Origin: Chenopodium formosanum
Lineage: Eukaryota > Streptophyta > Magnoliopsida > Caryophyllales > Amaranthaceae
Direction: 5' to 3'
DNA length: 64,000 nucleotides
Assembly: GCA_024500155.1 (NCBI GenBank)
Contig: CM044877.1
Coordinates: forward strand, 72,372,001 to 72,436,000
The notes below the pieces were generated by a model. The model saw only the letters and a list, made by a program, of their open reading frames with translations. It searched no databases and had not been told where the DNA came from. A program made the position numbers and the translations under genes. Within the stretch, counting starts at the first letter, position 1, and each line of letters opens with the position of its first letter. Shown one piece after another: positions 11,278 to 25,877 of the stretch.

Positions 11278-12070
11278 AAAACTGTAGGGAATATTTCAAG
11301 CATTACCCCAAACTTGAACCCCACTGTGATCATACACTTAAGCATGGTGGCGTCCAAAAGGAGAGAAGCTAGAGCAAAAGAGTCGCCAACAAGTTTTAGG
11401 AACTTGTAAACCGTTCACAGGGTGAAGGTTACACCCCTTAACGATCCATGAGATCGTCAACTCCAATAGGTCTGGAACCATGACTGGTGTTTGGGGATGA
11501 GGGTACAAATCCAATCTAAAAGAGAAAGAACTCGCCATATAAAATAGGCCTCTACTTTATTCTACTCATTTTCATGTGCGCTTTCTGACGAACATGCAAT
11601 CATTAGGTTAACCCTAAACCTGCTTATCTATGTTGGTTGAATATTAATGCACAAACAAAACTATTATTGGCGATCACTTGAATTATAATCATATTAACCC
11701 TAAACAAGATTATTAATTATCTTATTAAGCATGATTACAAGTATAAATTCCCTTTAAACATGCATAAAAGGCGTGATCAAGAAATAACAATAATATATAT
11801 CAAGCAACATGATAATCATCATAATAATAACAATAATTATAACAGTTATAAAAATAAAAAAATCATAATTAAAATAATCATATTAAAGCATAATAATATC
11901 AAGATCCTAGGCATGATACTAACAAGACTAATAACAAATCATAGCATATCACTAAACATCAAAGATCAAAACTTTAGCCCTAACATGATACTAACATGAT
12001 ATTAGGAAAGAAAATAGGAAGCATCATAGAAATCATAATTGATATAACACTACTACAAATCCCTTACTTT

Positions 12071-12911
<841 letters not shown>

Positions 12912-12914
12912 TTT

Positions 12915-15841
12915 TTAGACGCTATTGGCTCGACGCTATGTATGAGGCGTTAGTGTAAAAATAAATTCCCCCTTTTTTTTGACGCTTTTTTATGTCGAAT
13001 AAATTCTCGACTTGGAAAAGCGTCGAAAATTATGTATGAGTTGCACATGACTCAAAGGCAGCCCACAACTTCAAACAAAGCAGTGTAAAAAAAATCATAC
13101 ACCACCCAGCTATCCACTCGCACAAAAGAAACCCCCATCTCTTTCTCTCTCCTCTTTCTTTGGCTTTCAGATCTGAAAACTTCATACACTAAGCCTAATT
13201 GTTCATCACTATCCTTTGTTCTTATACAATCTCAGCTATCTTTTGAAACCGCTTGAAATTTAATGAATTAGGGACGAAGTCGTGTTAATTTTCTTCTGCT
13301 CCTTCTCAATTTCGTCAAATTACGGTAATCTTGTTCTTATTCTCAACAATTACTTGCTTTATTGCTTTAATATCATTCAGATACACTTAATTTTATTGAG
13401 TTGTTGTGAAATTACATGGAATTTTTAGTTTTATGTAGTTGTAGAAAGCCATTGTATTTAAATCTAGGGTTTAATTTGTGTGGCGTGTTGGGTACAGGGG
13501 ACTTAGTGAGCATTTTAGGCTACAATTATTTTTGGTTTTTGTCTAATTGAGAATTTCAATTGTTGCAGAATTTCACTCTTTTAGTCTTATTACTCAGATA
13601 ATCCCTTTTCATTTTCTCGGCTGGGTGTTACGGTATGAACTCAAAATTTGCTTAGATCGGGTTTCAACCATATGGGATTTAACTAATTATGTGGAATTTA
13701 AATACAATATCATTTTACATAATTGGTTAGAGATATTCAGAATACAATAGAACTTATGGAGTATGATAGATTGATAGTGGTGATTAATTTGTTTTAGATA
13801 TCAGGAAAAAAAAAAAAGTTGCGTACATTTCACTATTTTAGCTTATATCTAAGATTTATGTTTTTTTTTCATTGGAAATCAATCATTTGATGTTACAGGA
13901 AAAAATAAAACCAAAACGTTGAGCTTTCCAAGGTTTATAAGTTTGCATTGACTTATCATTTCACATCCAAATAAGTTAAGATACCAGTGAAATATCTAAA
14001 TATTCTCATAAAAGATGTGTTAGCATTCTTGTGTTTGGCAAGGTGGTGAATAAATTGATTTGGCTATGTAGTTGAAAGTGTCTAGAACACTTGAGCTTTA
14101 ATACCTTTTTAGCTTTATGTTTATGTTGAAGCTCATGTTTCATTAGTTTCCTTGTAGCTCATCAAATAAGATGCACATGTGCCACGGACAAAGTATCATT
14201 AGCAACATTATCATGTCTCAACTAATTAGTTTGTTTTTAATATATTATCTATTGACATCATAACCCACTATATATGATCAACCTCATTGAAAGTCAATCT
14301 TGCTAAAGTATTTGAAGGGAAAGTTTTGTTTTGTTTTTTTTTTTTTTTTTTTTTGCAAGTCCAATAGATGTATCATTTTACATTATGTGCTTGTTGACTC
14401 TCCGCATTTGATAATAATATTGTAGGGGAGAGCTCAAACGCGTGTACGAGTGATGCATGTGAGTTTTTATTAATTTTTTCATGCTTGTTTCCTTAATACT
14501 TTTGCTCATAGAGAGTAAATGTTTTTGACAACTCTGATGTTTTGAGTTTGACTTATTTTAAATATGATCTTTGTGTCCAAATCAAATCATTGCTTAATTT
14601 TTTTTATAATTAGATGTTTTATTTACTCTTTAATTGATTCAATTCTCTAGATAACTACATAATAAAAATGTATTTCCCTTGGATTGAGCCTTCAAGGAAA
14701 TTGCAAGAGTTTGTGAGAGCTTAAGCTGGAGGAGTCATACGGTGTAGAAATGTAGTCTTTTAGATAACTTTCTTCAAAGTGAATTTCTTATAATATAATT
14801 AATCTTGTGCAGCCAAGTTTGTGTGCTTAATATAATTAATCTCGTGCAGCTTCAAGATCTTCTTAACATGTTGCTGGAGATTTGGACTCTAATGGATACA
14901 CCAGGTGAGGTACAACAATAGTTTTAACATGTCACATGTAGTATTGTTGCTTTAAAACATGATATAACTGACCTGCCCCCAACACATTTTATTGAATATG
15001 TGAGCTGCATGCCTCCTATCTACTTCTTTTTCCTTAAAATTCCTTATACATAAAATTGGTGGTTTATGAATATTTGATCTTGTCTAGAAATCTATGTGTT
15101 TGTGCATGTCGTGGCATAAGTTTCTAAGATAGAAGAGCAAATCAAGTAAGATGAAACAACTTGTATTGAATATTAAGGTAGAGCTAAGATGAAAGAATGT
15201 CAAAGAAGAGGAACTTTTTTTGTGATGGATGAAGAAGAGGGACCTAAACAAGGTACATATTATTTTCTGGTATTAATTGCTTTCAATACTTCGTACTTAT
15301 TCATCGAATTTATCACATGTGTTTCTAATCTCGATTAAGGCATGTGCATGTCACTGTCTGATCCCTTATAAAGAACGAAATCATAAGGCAAGGCTCTAAT
15401 TTTACCTCCGGTATTTGAGTATTTATGTTTTAGAGCTCTGATTGTAATGTTATCATTTTGGTTAAGATCTTTCAACCAAATAAAGCTTGAGGATATTGCC
15501 ATTATTGAGGGCTTTGAAACACCTAATGCTACCTGCTTGGTCTACGGTTTCTAGCTATCTTGTTTCAGCCTACATGTTACATTTAGTTTTTGCACTCATT
15601 TTGGGCAATCCAAATGACTGTAATGTAAACAGCTAAGCTGACAAATGGATCAAAACTCTAAATTTATCATTTTGGTTGTCACATAACTGTTCTAAGTTTA
15701 GCTGATTAGTCAAATCCTTTGTAACTTAATTATTACAGGAGATATTCCATCTTCATTTTATGAGATTTTCCCTTTTAAACCAATTGTAAGATACTTTGCT
15801 TGAAGTGTATGTCAAATAATTTTGTGTGGGCCTTGGCTCAT
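12915..15841. other. AT-rich, intron-like interior of the CACTA-like insertion; no gene recognised
   Basis: Apart from the GACGC words at the left and the C/T-rich leader-like stretch near 13100-13200, the sequence has no frame longer than about 67 codons and no motif I can name. Short stretches with more balanced composition near 14420, 14700 and 14870 could be decayed exons. Confidence 0.4.
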
Positions 15842-15954
15842 TTTGTTTCTTGTATCTTTAATTTTTCTTGAAAGATAAAATTACCTGGTAATTTTCCCTA
15901 TTGGACTATTTGTTTCTTGTATCTTTAATTTTTCTTGAAAGATAAAATTACCTG
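15842..15954. repeat. Two direct copies of a ~45 bp segment, 67 bp apart
   Basis: TTTGTTTCTTGTATC, then TTTAATTTTTCTTGAAAG and ATAAAATTACCTG, occurs at 15842 and again at 15909. Confidence 0.85.
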
Positions 15955-15985
15955 ACTATTGCTCCTTTCCTTACATTAAGATGCC

Positions 15986-16049
15986 ATAATTTATTATTAC
16001 CCTAAACATGATACTAGGAAGCAATAAAACATCCTAACATGATACTAGG
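15986..16049 (-). repeat. Short remnant of the H LTR
   Basis: TTACCCTAAACATGATACTAGG matches the reverse complement of the Tat-like LTRs (compare 36003-36022). It resumes where the LTR was cut at 12047. This shows that 12048-15985 is an insertion in an LTR. Confidence 0.6.
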
Positions 16050-16740
16050 TAGGGGTGTTCAAACATACCCGACCCGAGCGACCCGACCCGCTGACCCGAC
16101 GTCCCGGTAAATTTCTGGCGGGTATTTTTTTTTTTCAAATTTTCCGGGTCGGGTACCTGACCCGGTAAAAAAGATGTGTAGCGGGTCGGGTCATGGGCCG
16201 TCTTATATGCTAGTCGGGTACCCGCTGACCCGCTATTTTTTTTTGTTGTTGTAAAAAATATATATATGTACTGCTAGTAAAACCCTAGGCTTTTATGTTC
16301 CCACTTCCCCTTTAGCAGCCACCACACGCACTCTTTCCTCTCTCCGTCCTCCATCCCTTTCATCCCTCTCTCTGTCCTCCAATGCTTTCATAGTTTCATC
16401 CGCCCTCTCTCTCTCTTTCCTTCATCTTACTTACAGTCTCACATGGTCTTCAGCCAGCGCGCGATAGAATAATACCCTTCATCAACCAAGAAAATTGAAG
16501 CAACACAGGATCTCCTGTCGTCCACCGCAACGACAACCACGAGTACAAGATCTACTGTTGTAAACAACATGATGGGTCCAAGTTCATTCAAATTTGATTT
16601 TGAAAGAAGATGTTAATTTATAATTGTTAATGGTGTTTGCCCAAGTATGATAAAGTTTGCAACTTTGCAATTTCTTTAATTTTTTGGATTATAGGCTTGC
16701 GTGATGTTTATTTTGTTGTAATTCTTTGTTTTTTTTAATA
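16050..16740 (+). mobile_element. Left part of a hAT-like element (TAGGGGTGTTC end, CGGGTCGGGT subterminal repeats)
   Basis: TAGGGGTGTTCAAA is followed by many copies of CGGGTCGGGTA / ACCCGACCCG in both orientations (16068-16235), the look of a plant hAT end. A C/T-rich leader-like segment follows (16300-16440). ATACTAGG (16042-16049) would be the 8 bp target copy. I could not find the matching right end, so the element is broken or interrupted by what follows at 16741. Confidence 0.45.
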
Positions 16741-16775
16741 CTAGTTGTGGCACCGCGCGCGCCTAATAGCGGCAA
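16741..16775 (-). mobile_element. Possible Helitron 3' terminus (minus strand)
   Basis: On the minus strand a short GC-rich hairpin (GGCGCGCGCGGTGCC) is followed by ACAACTAG and then T. Helitrons end with a hairpin followed by CTRR and insert between A and T. A minus-strand Helitron would extend to higher coordinates, where minus-strand gene fragments lie. I did not find a TC-starting 5' end, so this is tentative. Confidence 0.3.
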
Positions 16776-17279
16776 TAATTGTCCGTAAATTATGTATACG
16801 ATGGAATTGTTATATGTTAATTTTGTTTGCAAAGTGTATAAATTTTGTATGCATTTAAATTGATACAACCAATGTTATAGGGAAACATTGAAAACAAAGG
16901 GCTTTCTCCAAGCTATGCCTTACTCAATTATAGTTTGCGAAGTGTTTAAATTTTATATGCATTTAAATTGTTATGATTAAAGGTATTTTTAATTTACAAA
17001 TTCGGCTAGATTTTAGATAATGAAGCTCTCAAGTCTTTTAATATTTTCTTGTTAGTTAGAATTTAGAATGTCAGGCTGTCAGCCATCATAATGTGTTGTG
17101 TCGTTCAAATAACAATCCGTTTAAAATCTTAGGTCTAATAACACCCACTGATTTCATAATAGTCATCATATCAGAAAGAAGTAAAAACATCGTATTAGAA
17201 AAAAGTAACCTAATAAGTTTGATTTCTTAATAATACAAGATGCCTATTAATACGATGATAGTATCAATTGATGATTTCT
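16776..17279. other. No gene; AT-rich with one imperfect direct repeat
   Basis: A phrase like TTTGCAAAGTGTATAAATTTTGTATGCATTTAAATTG occurs near 16827 and again near 16931 with a few differences. Nothing else is recognised. Confidence 0.4.
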
Positions 17280-18490
17280 TAAGTGGTCATTCTCCCTCTT
17301 AAGAGATCTTTTATATGTGATCTCTCTCTCTCTCTCTCACAAGTGTTTTTTCTTCAGAAATTAGCTCAAGAAAACGTAATAAGCCTAAATGGTCCAACAT
17401 CTTAGTAAGTCTTTTCCATTGACAATTGACTTGATTTTTTAAAGTGGGCTTTTTTTTCTCTCTCTTAAGCTAGTTGCCATGTTAAGTGATATTTGTTGTG
17501 TGGTCCTCTCTCTGTCTCTCTGCCATTTTTATAATCCTTTTCCTAGGTAAAAAGAGTTTTAATTTCTTAAGCTAATTGCCCTAACTTACTTAAGTGATAC
17601 GTAGGATCTCTCTTATGTGGTCCATCTCTCTCTCCTAAGCTAATTTCCTTTATTACCCTGATTTTCTTAAGTGATCTTTTTAAAATGGTCTCTTGATTTT
17701 ATTATGTGTTGTTTATTTTTAAAAAGTGATCCTACTTTTACATCGATTTTTTTCCTCAAAAAAAAAGAAGTGACTTTTCTTCTTCAGTGATCTTTCTTAA
17801 GTGATCTCTTTCTAGCATTTAGGAAGTCTTTTTTCTTATGTTAATTTCTTTTATTTTATTAAGTGATATTTCTTAAGTGGTTCATTTCTCTTAAAATGAC
17901 TCAATATATTCCTTCTATATGTTACTTAAAAAAAAAAAAATAGTATTGAAAGTATTAATTTTGGTTTTGCTAATATTATAATTATATCCAAATTGTTTTA
18001 TGGTTTTATTGATATTATAAAGGCAATACATGTTAGCTTACCCCTTATTTTAAGGAAGGTAATCGTGTTTTCTTAAGTTAATTGTGTTTTCTTAAGCATT
18101 TTAGTAAACCTTTTCCTAAGCTAATAATTGTGGTTTTCTAAGTTCATTGCCCCCCACCCCTTTTTTTTTTCTTCTTAATTGGTCTTTTCTCCAAAGCTAA
18201 CTGTCATAACTTTCTTAAGTGATTTTTCTTAATTGATCTCTCTCTCTCTCCCCTATATTTATTGATCTGATTTTCTTTAGTGATCTCTTTCTCTTAACCT
18301 AATTGTCTTATTTTCTTAAGTGTTCTTTCATAAGTAGTCTTTATCTATCTCGCGTGCATTTTAGTAAGTCTATTTCCTAAGCTAATTGTCCTAATTTTTT
18401 TTGTTTTTTTTTCTATCTTAATTCATCTTTCTTTCCCCTAAGATAATTTCCTTAGTTTTCTTAAATGATCTCTCTCTTCCCATCTTTAGT
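17280..18490. repeat. Array 1 of the CTTAAGTGATCTTTC / (CT)n repeat
   Basis: Degenerate units of roughly 60-70 bp with the order AAGCTAATTGCC, TGATTTTCTTAAGTGATC, TTTCTTAAGTGGTC and a (CT)n run. Units vary by indels. A single-copy-looking block (17940-18050, with ATATCCAAATTGTTTTATGG) has a counterpart at 21830-21920 beside array 2. The two arrays therefore arose by a larger duplication. Confidence 0.65.
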
Positions 18491-21400
18491 TCCTTAAAAT
18501 ATTACAAATGCGTGATAGGTGTATCATCCAATATATCAACACAATAACTACATCGTAAGTACTAACCAACAAAAATATTCAACGTATTTTGTTGAGGTGA
18601 TATTAATAGGATGGTGTAATAATTATAGTTGTTTAATAATAAGAAATCGGCTCCATAAATTGAGCAAAATAATATGAAGAAATTAAAGATTTATATAGAC
18701 TATTGTGCACTCCGTATTAGAAACCAACCTACAAAATAAATAGGCATGCAATAGAGTAGTATAGATTTTGATTGCCAAAATCTAAATTATAAACCTAAAA
18801 TAAATAATTTCACATCAAACAAATCCATCCATTTCAAATCTTGACTTTACAGAATCACCTCAGTAGAGGCGATGTATACAAATTATAATATTAGCACCAT
18901 AATAGGTTACTCGATATAAAAAACTAAACTATATAAATAAGACCTTCACATAGTTTATGTGTAAATATGCAAGTTTATGAATAATTGATTCATCAAACTA
19001 AAATATGTTAAAAGCACACCCATTGAACTCTCAGTTCATCAATCCATCCTCATAACTTGAAAATTGGCAAATATAAAGTAAATTGCAATAGAACATTTTT
19101 CATATTTGTAACAATTAAAAATTGATGAATAAAATTTAACTGTCCTTAAACCAGTATATTGCTGGCGCATACAGGATTACCTAGAATATTGCACGAAATT
19201 GGCTTAGGGCACCATCTTGTTAACTACGGAGTAACAAACACACTATTCATATTTTCTTGGTTAAAATTATACTTTTATCACCTCAAATTAAGATGACAAT
19301 GAGAGACAACTAATCACAGATGATTATAAATGTTGATATGAAACAGTAGAAAACTGCATCATTGAAAATAAAGTTCACGCCTAGTCCTTCATTATAAGTT
19401 ACAAACAAGTCTCAATGTCTTTTTTTTCAGATGTCCCATAGAGAAAATTTATTCAAGAATCTAACAGATTTCCATAAAAAAAATATAAGTTACACAGTAT
19501 AAATTAAGCAATACTTCATTAGTTGCCTTTCTCAATTTGGGAAATCTAAGCTCACAGCAGCCCATTTGTTCTTACAAACTTGCAGCAAAGCAACCCCCTT
19601 AAGAATATTAGCTATTTCTGGAATATAGGAGTGAACTCTGACACGGCTGCAAAGCAAGAAAATTGTTGCTTCAAGATCTTCTTTCTACTTCTCTGAACCC
19701 GAAGGTTTTTCAGCTGAAGCATTAGCCTTTTCACCAGACAAGCAGAAATTTCCCTAGTTTTACCTAATAGCACAAATATGCATTTATAACAAGATTTAAA
19801 ACTATGCAAATTACAGGGGTTAATTGGAAAAAATTTACCATAATTCACAGATAATACAGACAAAACTATGTTTAGAACAGGAAACCTGAGAGTGGCCCCA
19901 ATGCCACTGAGACATGCATTAATTAATTTCTTTTATAGTTTTACATCTGATCTAATGCTATTGTTTGTGGACTAAATTCTTCACAAATATCTTGAAGTGA
20001 AAATATAAGGAGATAAAAATCTACCTATATTTGAACCATATACATTACTTTGTATTTGTCTAATATATATAATAATGATGTGTGTTTGCAAGCAACATAT
20101 TATATACAATTAAATTTTACACATCTAATTATTAACCGACCCCAGGTTTCGGACTTGTTTCCTTGAGGAGCAACTTATGGGGAAATTACTATCAACTTTT
20201 CAAAATACTTTCCGTATTTTCAGATGGAAAAATGGTTTCTTCTTACTTCTTTTCTTACAAAAAGCATCATTATTTCAGCAAAAGCAGCAAATTTATACTA
20301 CTTTAGTCTGTAGATAATCTCATGTGATTTCTTTTACCTAATCCCTAACATGTAGGCTTACATGACAAGGAAGCATCGACAAATGTAATAAAACATATAA
20401 TAGTAATACAAACTAAATACTGATGCAAACAACTAAGTTTTTCTTGATTACCTAAAAATTTATTTATTTTTTTTTAAAAAAAAAACTGATAGATTCTGAA
20501 TTCTGAAAGGGACTTACCCTTGATAAGAGAACCATAATCTTCTTTAGAGCTGATTTTCCCGCGCTTTTTGGATTTGGTTTTGGGCTCCCTTCCTTAAGCT
20601 AACTTGGGTCCAGTGTCCTGTTTAAAACAGCAAATGCAAACCATGCAATTACACATAATCACAAAATTGATTATGCAAACAAAATAGTATAAAGTGATTA
20701 ATCTTGTTATATGATTAAATGTTCTATTGTAACCTCTGGAAAATTTTCAAGGATAGTAAAAGAAATAGCCCTAGACATTAGAAAATATTCACTTTGAAGC
20801 GATTACGAAGCAGCTGAATCTTTTGACCTTTGATCCCACTGCCGCATATAGCCATAGGGTCACATTTCTTCTTTGTGTGGATCTGGTTCAGCCTTAATTG
20901 GTACTATATCTGGAAGAATTTCTGTTGGAGGCGGAGACAAAGCTTCTGCTGATCAATTACCATTTCCATTTTCATCATGTGGATACATATTCTGTCACAA
21001 CACAAAACGAAAGCATAGGTTAACAATATCAGCTACTGTTTAAGATGTGAGATTTTATTATTCATTATGTTTATTATAATTTCCAATCAAAACAGAAGTA
21101 CTGTTCTGATGCTCTTGCTTCTTAACTTCTGGCATTTTCTTGGTGACTGCTTTAATTATGTTGAGCAGTTAAATGTAACTTTTCTAATCAAAATCCAACT
21201 GTAATAACATGACAATAACCTTTGTTTTGTTCGTAACCAGTGTCAAACCGGTACAACTGTAAATTAAACCCAAAACCATTAAACCAAATCTCATAAAACA
21301 GAAATGATCTCATACATAACAATACTCTTAAATACAATTAAACCTGAAATCTATCATGAACTCCTATCTAAAATATAAGACAGAGAATGAACTCTAAAAC

Positions 21401-21700
21401 ACCATTATTAAGTATCTTTTTTCAAATCAAAGTTAGAAACCAATCCCATATTCAAACGCTTAAGAAAATTATAGCAATTATTTAAAACACTTAGAATAAA
21501 ACTAAAGATTAGTCTAAGCGAATTTTAAATTTTTATATGTGACAAAGTTTCACAATTTATTTACTCAATAACTGAAGTTCATACAACATATTCTATATAA
21601 TAAATATAGCATCTAACAATCCTAAAAATTTTCTTCTTATTCAATGCCTTCTGTGAAATCTAGAAAAATTCCTTAAGGTTACCAACTACCATAATATGCC
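18491..21700 (-). pseudogene. AT-rich stretch with four exon-like minus-strand fragments, unrecognised
   Basis: Four islands of balanced composition read as protein on the minus strand with interrupting stops. At 21165-21090 the fragment contains AVTKKMPEVKKQEHQ. At 20995-20815 it contains PPPTEILPDIVPIKAEPDP. At 20625-20510 it contains REPKTKSKKRGKISSKEDYG and then a GGTAAG donor-like junction. At 19760-19612 it contains GEKANASAEKPSGSEK. The lysine-rich, acidic character suggests one nuclear protein gene with introns. I cannot name it. In-frame stops in at least three of the four islands show it is not functional. Confidence 0.35.
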
Positions 21701-21939
21701 TTAGATTATTGCCTCTTATAATGCTTTCTTAAAGAGATTCAATATCTCCTCCTTTTACTTTAAAAAAATATATTAGTATTAATAAAAGTTTTTTTTTTTT
21801 TTTTTTTTTTTTTGTAGTTTTGTTGATATTAAAAGTATTAATTAAATTTATATCCAAATTGTTTTTATGGTGTTATTTGTTGATTTTATAAAGTCAATTC
21901 ATGTTAGCTTTCCCATATCCTTTGATCACTTCTGGTAAA

Positions 21940-22990
<1,051 letters not shown>

Positions 22991-22999
22991 GCTTATGTA

Positions 23000-23490
23000 G
23001 CCATTTCCCTTTAAAAAAAAACGCTTATGTGGCCATCATTTTGGCAAGCCTTGCAACAAAAGAAGCAAAAACAACAAAATTACCAAATGATAATGAAATT
23101 TAAAGAAAAGAAAATTAAATTACAAAGTAAAAATGCTTAATATCTATTCCTCAAATATACTTAAAAAATGGCTTTAACAATGCTTTTCTTTTTATTGTTA
23201 TTACTCTCTGTTTTAGGTTTGGCTTATAAAGTCAATTCCTACTTGTTCCTACTCCCATTTTCTCTTTTTATCACTCTTCTTATAGTTCTCTTCAATTTTT
23301 CCTTCCTTTTCATTGTGTGTTATCTTCTCTTGCATATTTCTCCATCTTTACTACGTAGTATCTTTTTTCTCCTTCCTATCATTCTTCCTCAAAGCTTTTT
23401 GATACTTTTTCCTCCATTTAGCTCCTATTTTACAGTTTGAACACTTTAGTTAGTTTGAACACTTTAGTTAGTTTAATCCTGAGAATTATA

Positions 23491-23541
<51 letters not shown>

Positions 23542-25250
23542 AGCTCGCCTAGTTCCAGAAGTTAATAATCCAACCTTAAAATAATAAAAATAAAATAAAA
23601 AGAAATTTGTTAGAAGGCACAAGTTTTAATCTTCCATTAAGCAACTTTACTAAACTAATGAACAAATAGTTTCTATATTTCATATAACAATCTTCCAAAT
23701 ATGGAAAAGAAAAGGAGCAGAAGAGTACGATGCCCAATTTCCCCATGGTTGCACCTTTAAAAATCGAAGAATACTAAATATGTGCTCATGATTATATTGT
23801 TCTAGAAATTAAAAATCAAATGTAAGTCATCATAACTTGAACGAAGTATAGTTCTCATACATGATTTCAAAATAATCTAGGTAAGAGGCAGTATTTAAAG
23901 CAAGCATTACACAATAGAAGATGGTATGTACTATGTACTACATTCTAACTGCAGATAAAGCATTACACAACAGAAGGCATGTATTAAATTATAACTGTAG
24001 AGAAAGTATTACACAACAGCTAAAGGTATGTACTACACTCTACCTGCTGAGAATTATATAGCAGCAAAATACCCAAAAATTTGCCTGGATAAACCAACAA
24101 ATATAGTAGAATATTAAGCTCTCGGATACCATTTTCCTTCGGGGCATAATATTCTTTAAGTTCAAACAAAAATCATAGACCTTTCACACTTTAGAACACC
24201 CATATACAGAATCCTTGAGTGATTCCCAAACACTTGCAGTTTTGACAAAAAGAAACAACAAATTACCAACTCCATCCTTAATTTCACCCCTCTTTTCATC
24301 CCTCAAATATTAGATTAGTCTAGGTCTCAAGTTTATTTTTGATGAGTGACCTTTGTTCATTTTAGGGCTAAAACAATATTATACAAGTGACCTTTGTATA
24401 ATCAAATACAATATTATAATCAATTTAATCAAAAAAATGAGTTGATTAACCCAATATTATATGTTCCATGACCTTTGTTCATTTCACCCCTCTTTTCATC
24501 CCTCAAATATTATCAGCTCCTTTACATAACCCGGTATGTACACTTCATAATATGTTTTGATTTCAAGTATACCTTTTCTTTTCTCTCTTCACTCTTCATC
24601 ATATCAGCTCCTACAATACTTCTAAATCTTTCTGTCTATCCACCACCATAATTTTTATGGGCAGAAATAAATATTCTAGATATTTTAACCCAACAAAAAT
24701 ATGATAATATAATTAAAGGGTGGTACACTACACAGACAGGATTAATAAAACAACAAATAATAATTAGAATGGTAGAAGAAAAAAGGCAATATATAATAAG
24801 TAAATTTCATACTAAAAAGAGACGTCACAGCATCTCATAAAAGGCACTCCTTTATGGAACATTGAAAATTTCAAAGTAGGTAATCAAGTTGGTTGTGCTG
24901 AGTATTTATTTTAAAGCTTTGTGATATAATGTTTTAAAGCGTATGATCAGTAATCTATTAGCAAATTTAACTCCTTCTTACTGCCAATTAAAAGGATGCA
25001 CCTAAAAGGTCATTTATTTTTAAGTGTCATCAGGAAGAAAGCATAAAGTACATGTAACTGACATTAAAAGTTTACAGAAGATATAAACAGGGCATACTTA
25101 TATAACTACATGATGTATGATCTCTAAGGAAAAATTTACACCCATCATTAATAGTTTTTGAAAAAATAATTCATCATGACTTTTATCATAACGAAAAGAC
25201 TTACCCAGCAGGAAGTAGTAACACCAATACATACGAGAAGTATTTGAATT
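23000..25250. other. No gene recognised; AT-rich with small repeats
   Basis: It holds a (TA)n run (about 23493-23538), a three-fold degenerate ~57 bp repeat with AGCATTACACAACAGAAG and GGTATGTACTACA (about 23890-24050), and two copies of TTTCACCCCTCTTTTCATCC (24289 and 24483). A hydrophobic 90-codon plus-strand frame at 23168-23440 is T-rich low-complexity and probably not a gene. Confidence 0.45.
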
Positions 25251-25475
25251 TCACACGTGCATGTTAGGATGTTCCGGCATTTTGTCATGCTCCAACCACC
25301 CAAATCGAGGGCATAAAAGTAACATGAACCCAAATAGAAATCCTGATATAAAGCCTCCAATGTGGGCAAAATTGTCAACATGAGGTAGGATTCCAACTGT
25401 CAAGTTGATGACGATCCTATGGTCACAAGTGTGAACAAAGTAGAAGCCTAGAAGAACATAAAGAGATTTTGAGAT
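25251..25475 (-). pseudogene. Rhomboid-like intramembrane protease, C-terminal exon fragment
   Basis: The minus-strand frame (74 codons and TGA) contains [16 protein letters not shown] followed by [18 protein letters not shown]. This is the conserved region around the catalytic histidine (AHIGGF) and the last transmembrane helix of plant rhomboid-like (RBL) proteases, which cleave membrane-embedded substrates. A splice-acceptor-like TTTATAG precedes the frame at 25476-25482. The catalytic-serine region (GxSG) and other helices are not seen nearby, so this is an isolated fragment. It lies about 400 bp from methionine aminopeptidase exons in the same orientation, which suggests capture of pieces of two genes by a mobile element. 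A decayed local gene is less likely. Confidence 0.7.
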
Positions 25476-25644
25476 CTATAAACATGAGGTGTGCTTCAAT
25501 GTATTGCAGAATAACTAAAATGAGCTATATTGACACAATCAGGACATAAATCCGGGAGTTATCAAAAGGCTCCTTGTGTAAAGCAGATAAAACCTCAATT
25601 TCAGGATTATCTTCAAAAGATGAACTCTTAAAGATAGAACTTAC

Positions 25645-25760
25645 CCATTTGAACGGTGAGGATTCTGAGGTTGACATCTGCAGCACACTCCATAAGAGGG
25701 TGAATATAGATTGAACTCGTTCCTTCTACTCGATCTCATCCTCTTTTGCTCTGAAATTTA
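25645..25760 (-). pseudogene. Exon-like fragment, unrecognised
   Basis: Between the rhomboid and methionine aminopeptidase pieces, the minus strand shows a stretch of balanced composition with a GTAAG donor-like junction near 25645. One frame contains ECAADVNLRILTVQM, and another contains RAKEDEIE before a stop. I cannot place it in either neighbouring gene. Confidence 0.3.
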
Positions 25761-25877
25761 ACAAAGAAGTCAGCAAACCAAAAATACGATTTACAATTGT
25801 ATTTCCAAATAAAAAATAAGAGGAGTATACAAAGGACAGTACAACTTATTTAATTCATGTCATAAATAAACACAAAC

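Larger units (their letters stand above)
10054..12047 (-). mobile_element. Element H: deleted minus-strand Tat-like element (LTR end, leader, 5' LTR part)
   Basis: Read on the minus strand, 12047-11283 is the 3' half of an LTR ending CCCTACA. It is followed by a PBS (11277-11260) and a leader (11259-about 10191) matching the leaders of A and B (for example the phrase around 10500 also at 41580 and 58280). At 10190-10054 the leader is joined directly to the last 137 bp of an LTR. All coding sequence and most of the 3' LTR are therefore deleted. The 5' LTR is interrupted at 12048 by a CACTA-like insertion and resumes for about 60 bp at 15986-16049. Confidence 0.75.

Noticed and set aside
23168..23440. 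Hydrophobic 90-codon frame that looks like a membrane protein
   Set aside because: T-rich low-complexity DNA with no family motif and AT-rich, intron-like surroundings. Composition alone explains the Leu/Phe content.
25148..25396. 82-codon minus-strand frame beginning [16 protein letters not shown]
   Set aside because: It overlaps the rhomboid exon in another phase. The rhomboid phase carries the conserved HIGGF region, so this one is a shadow.
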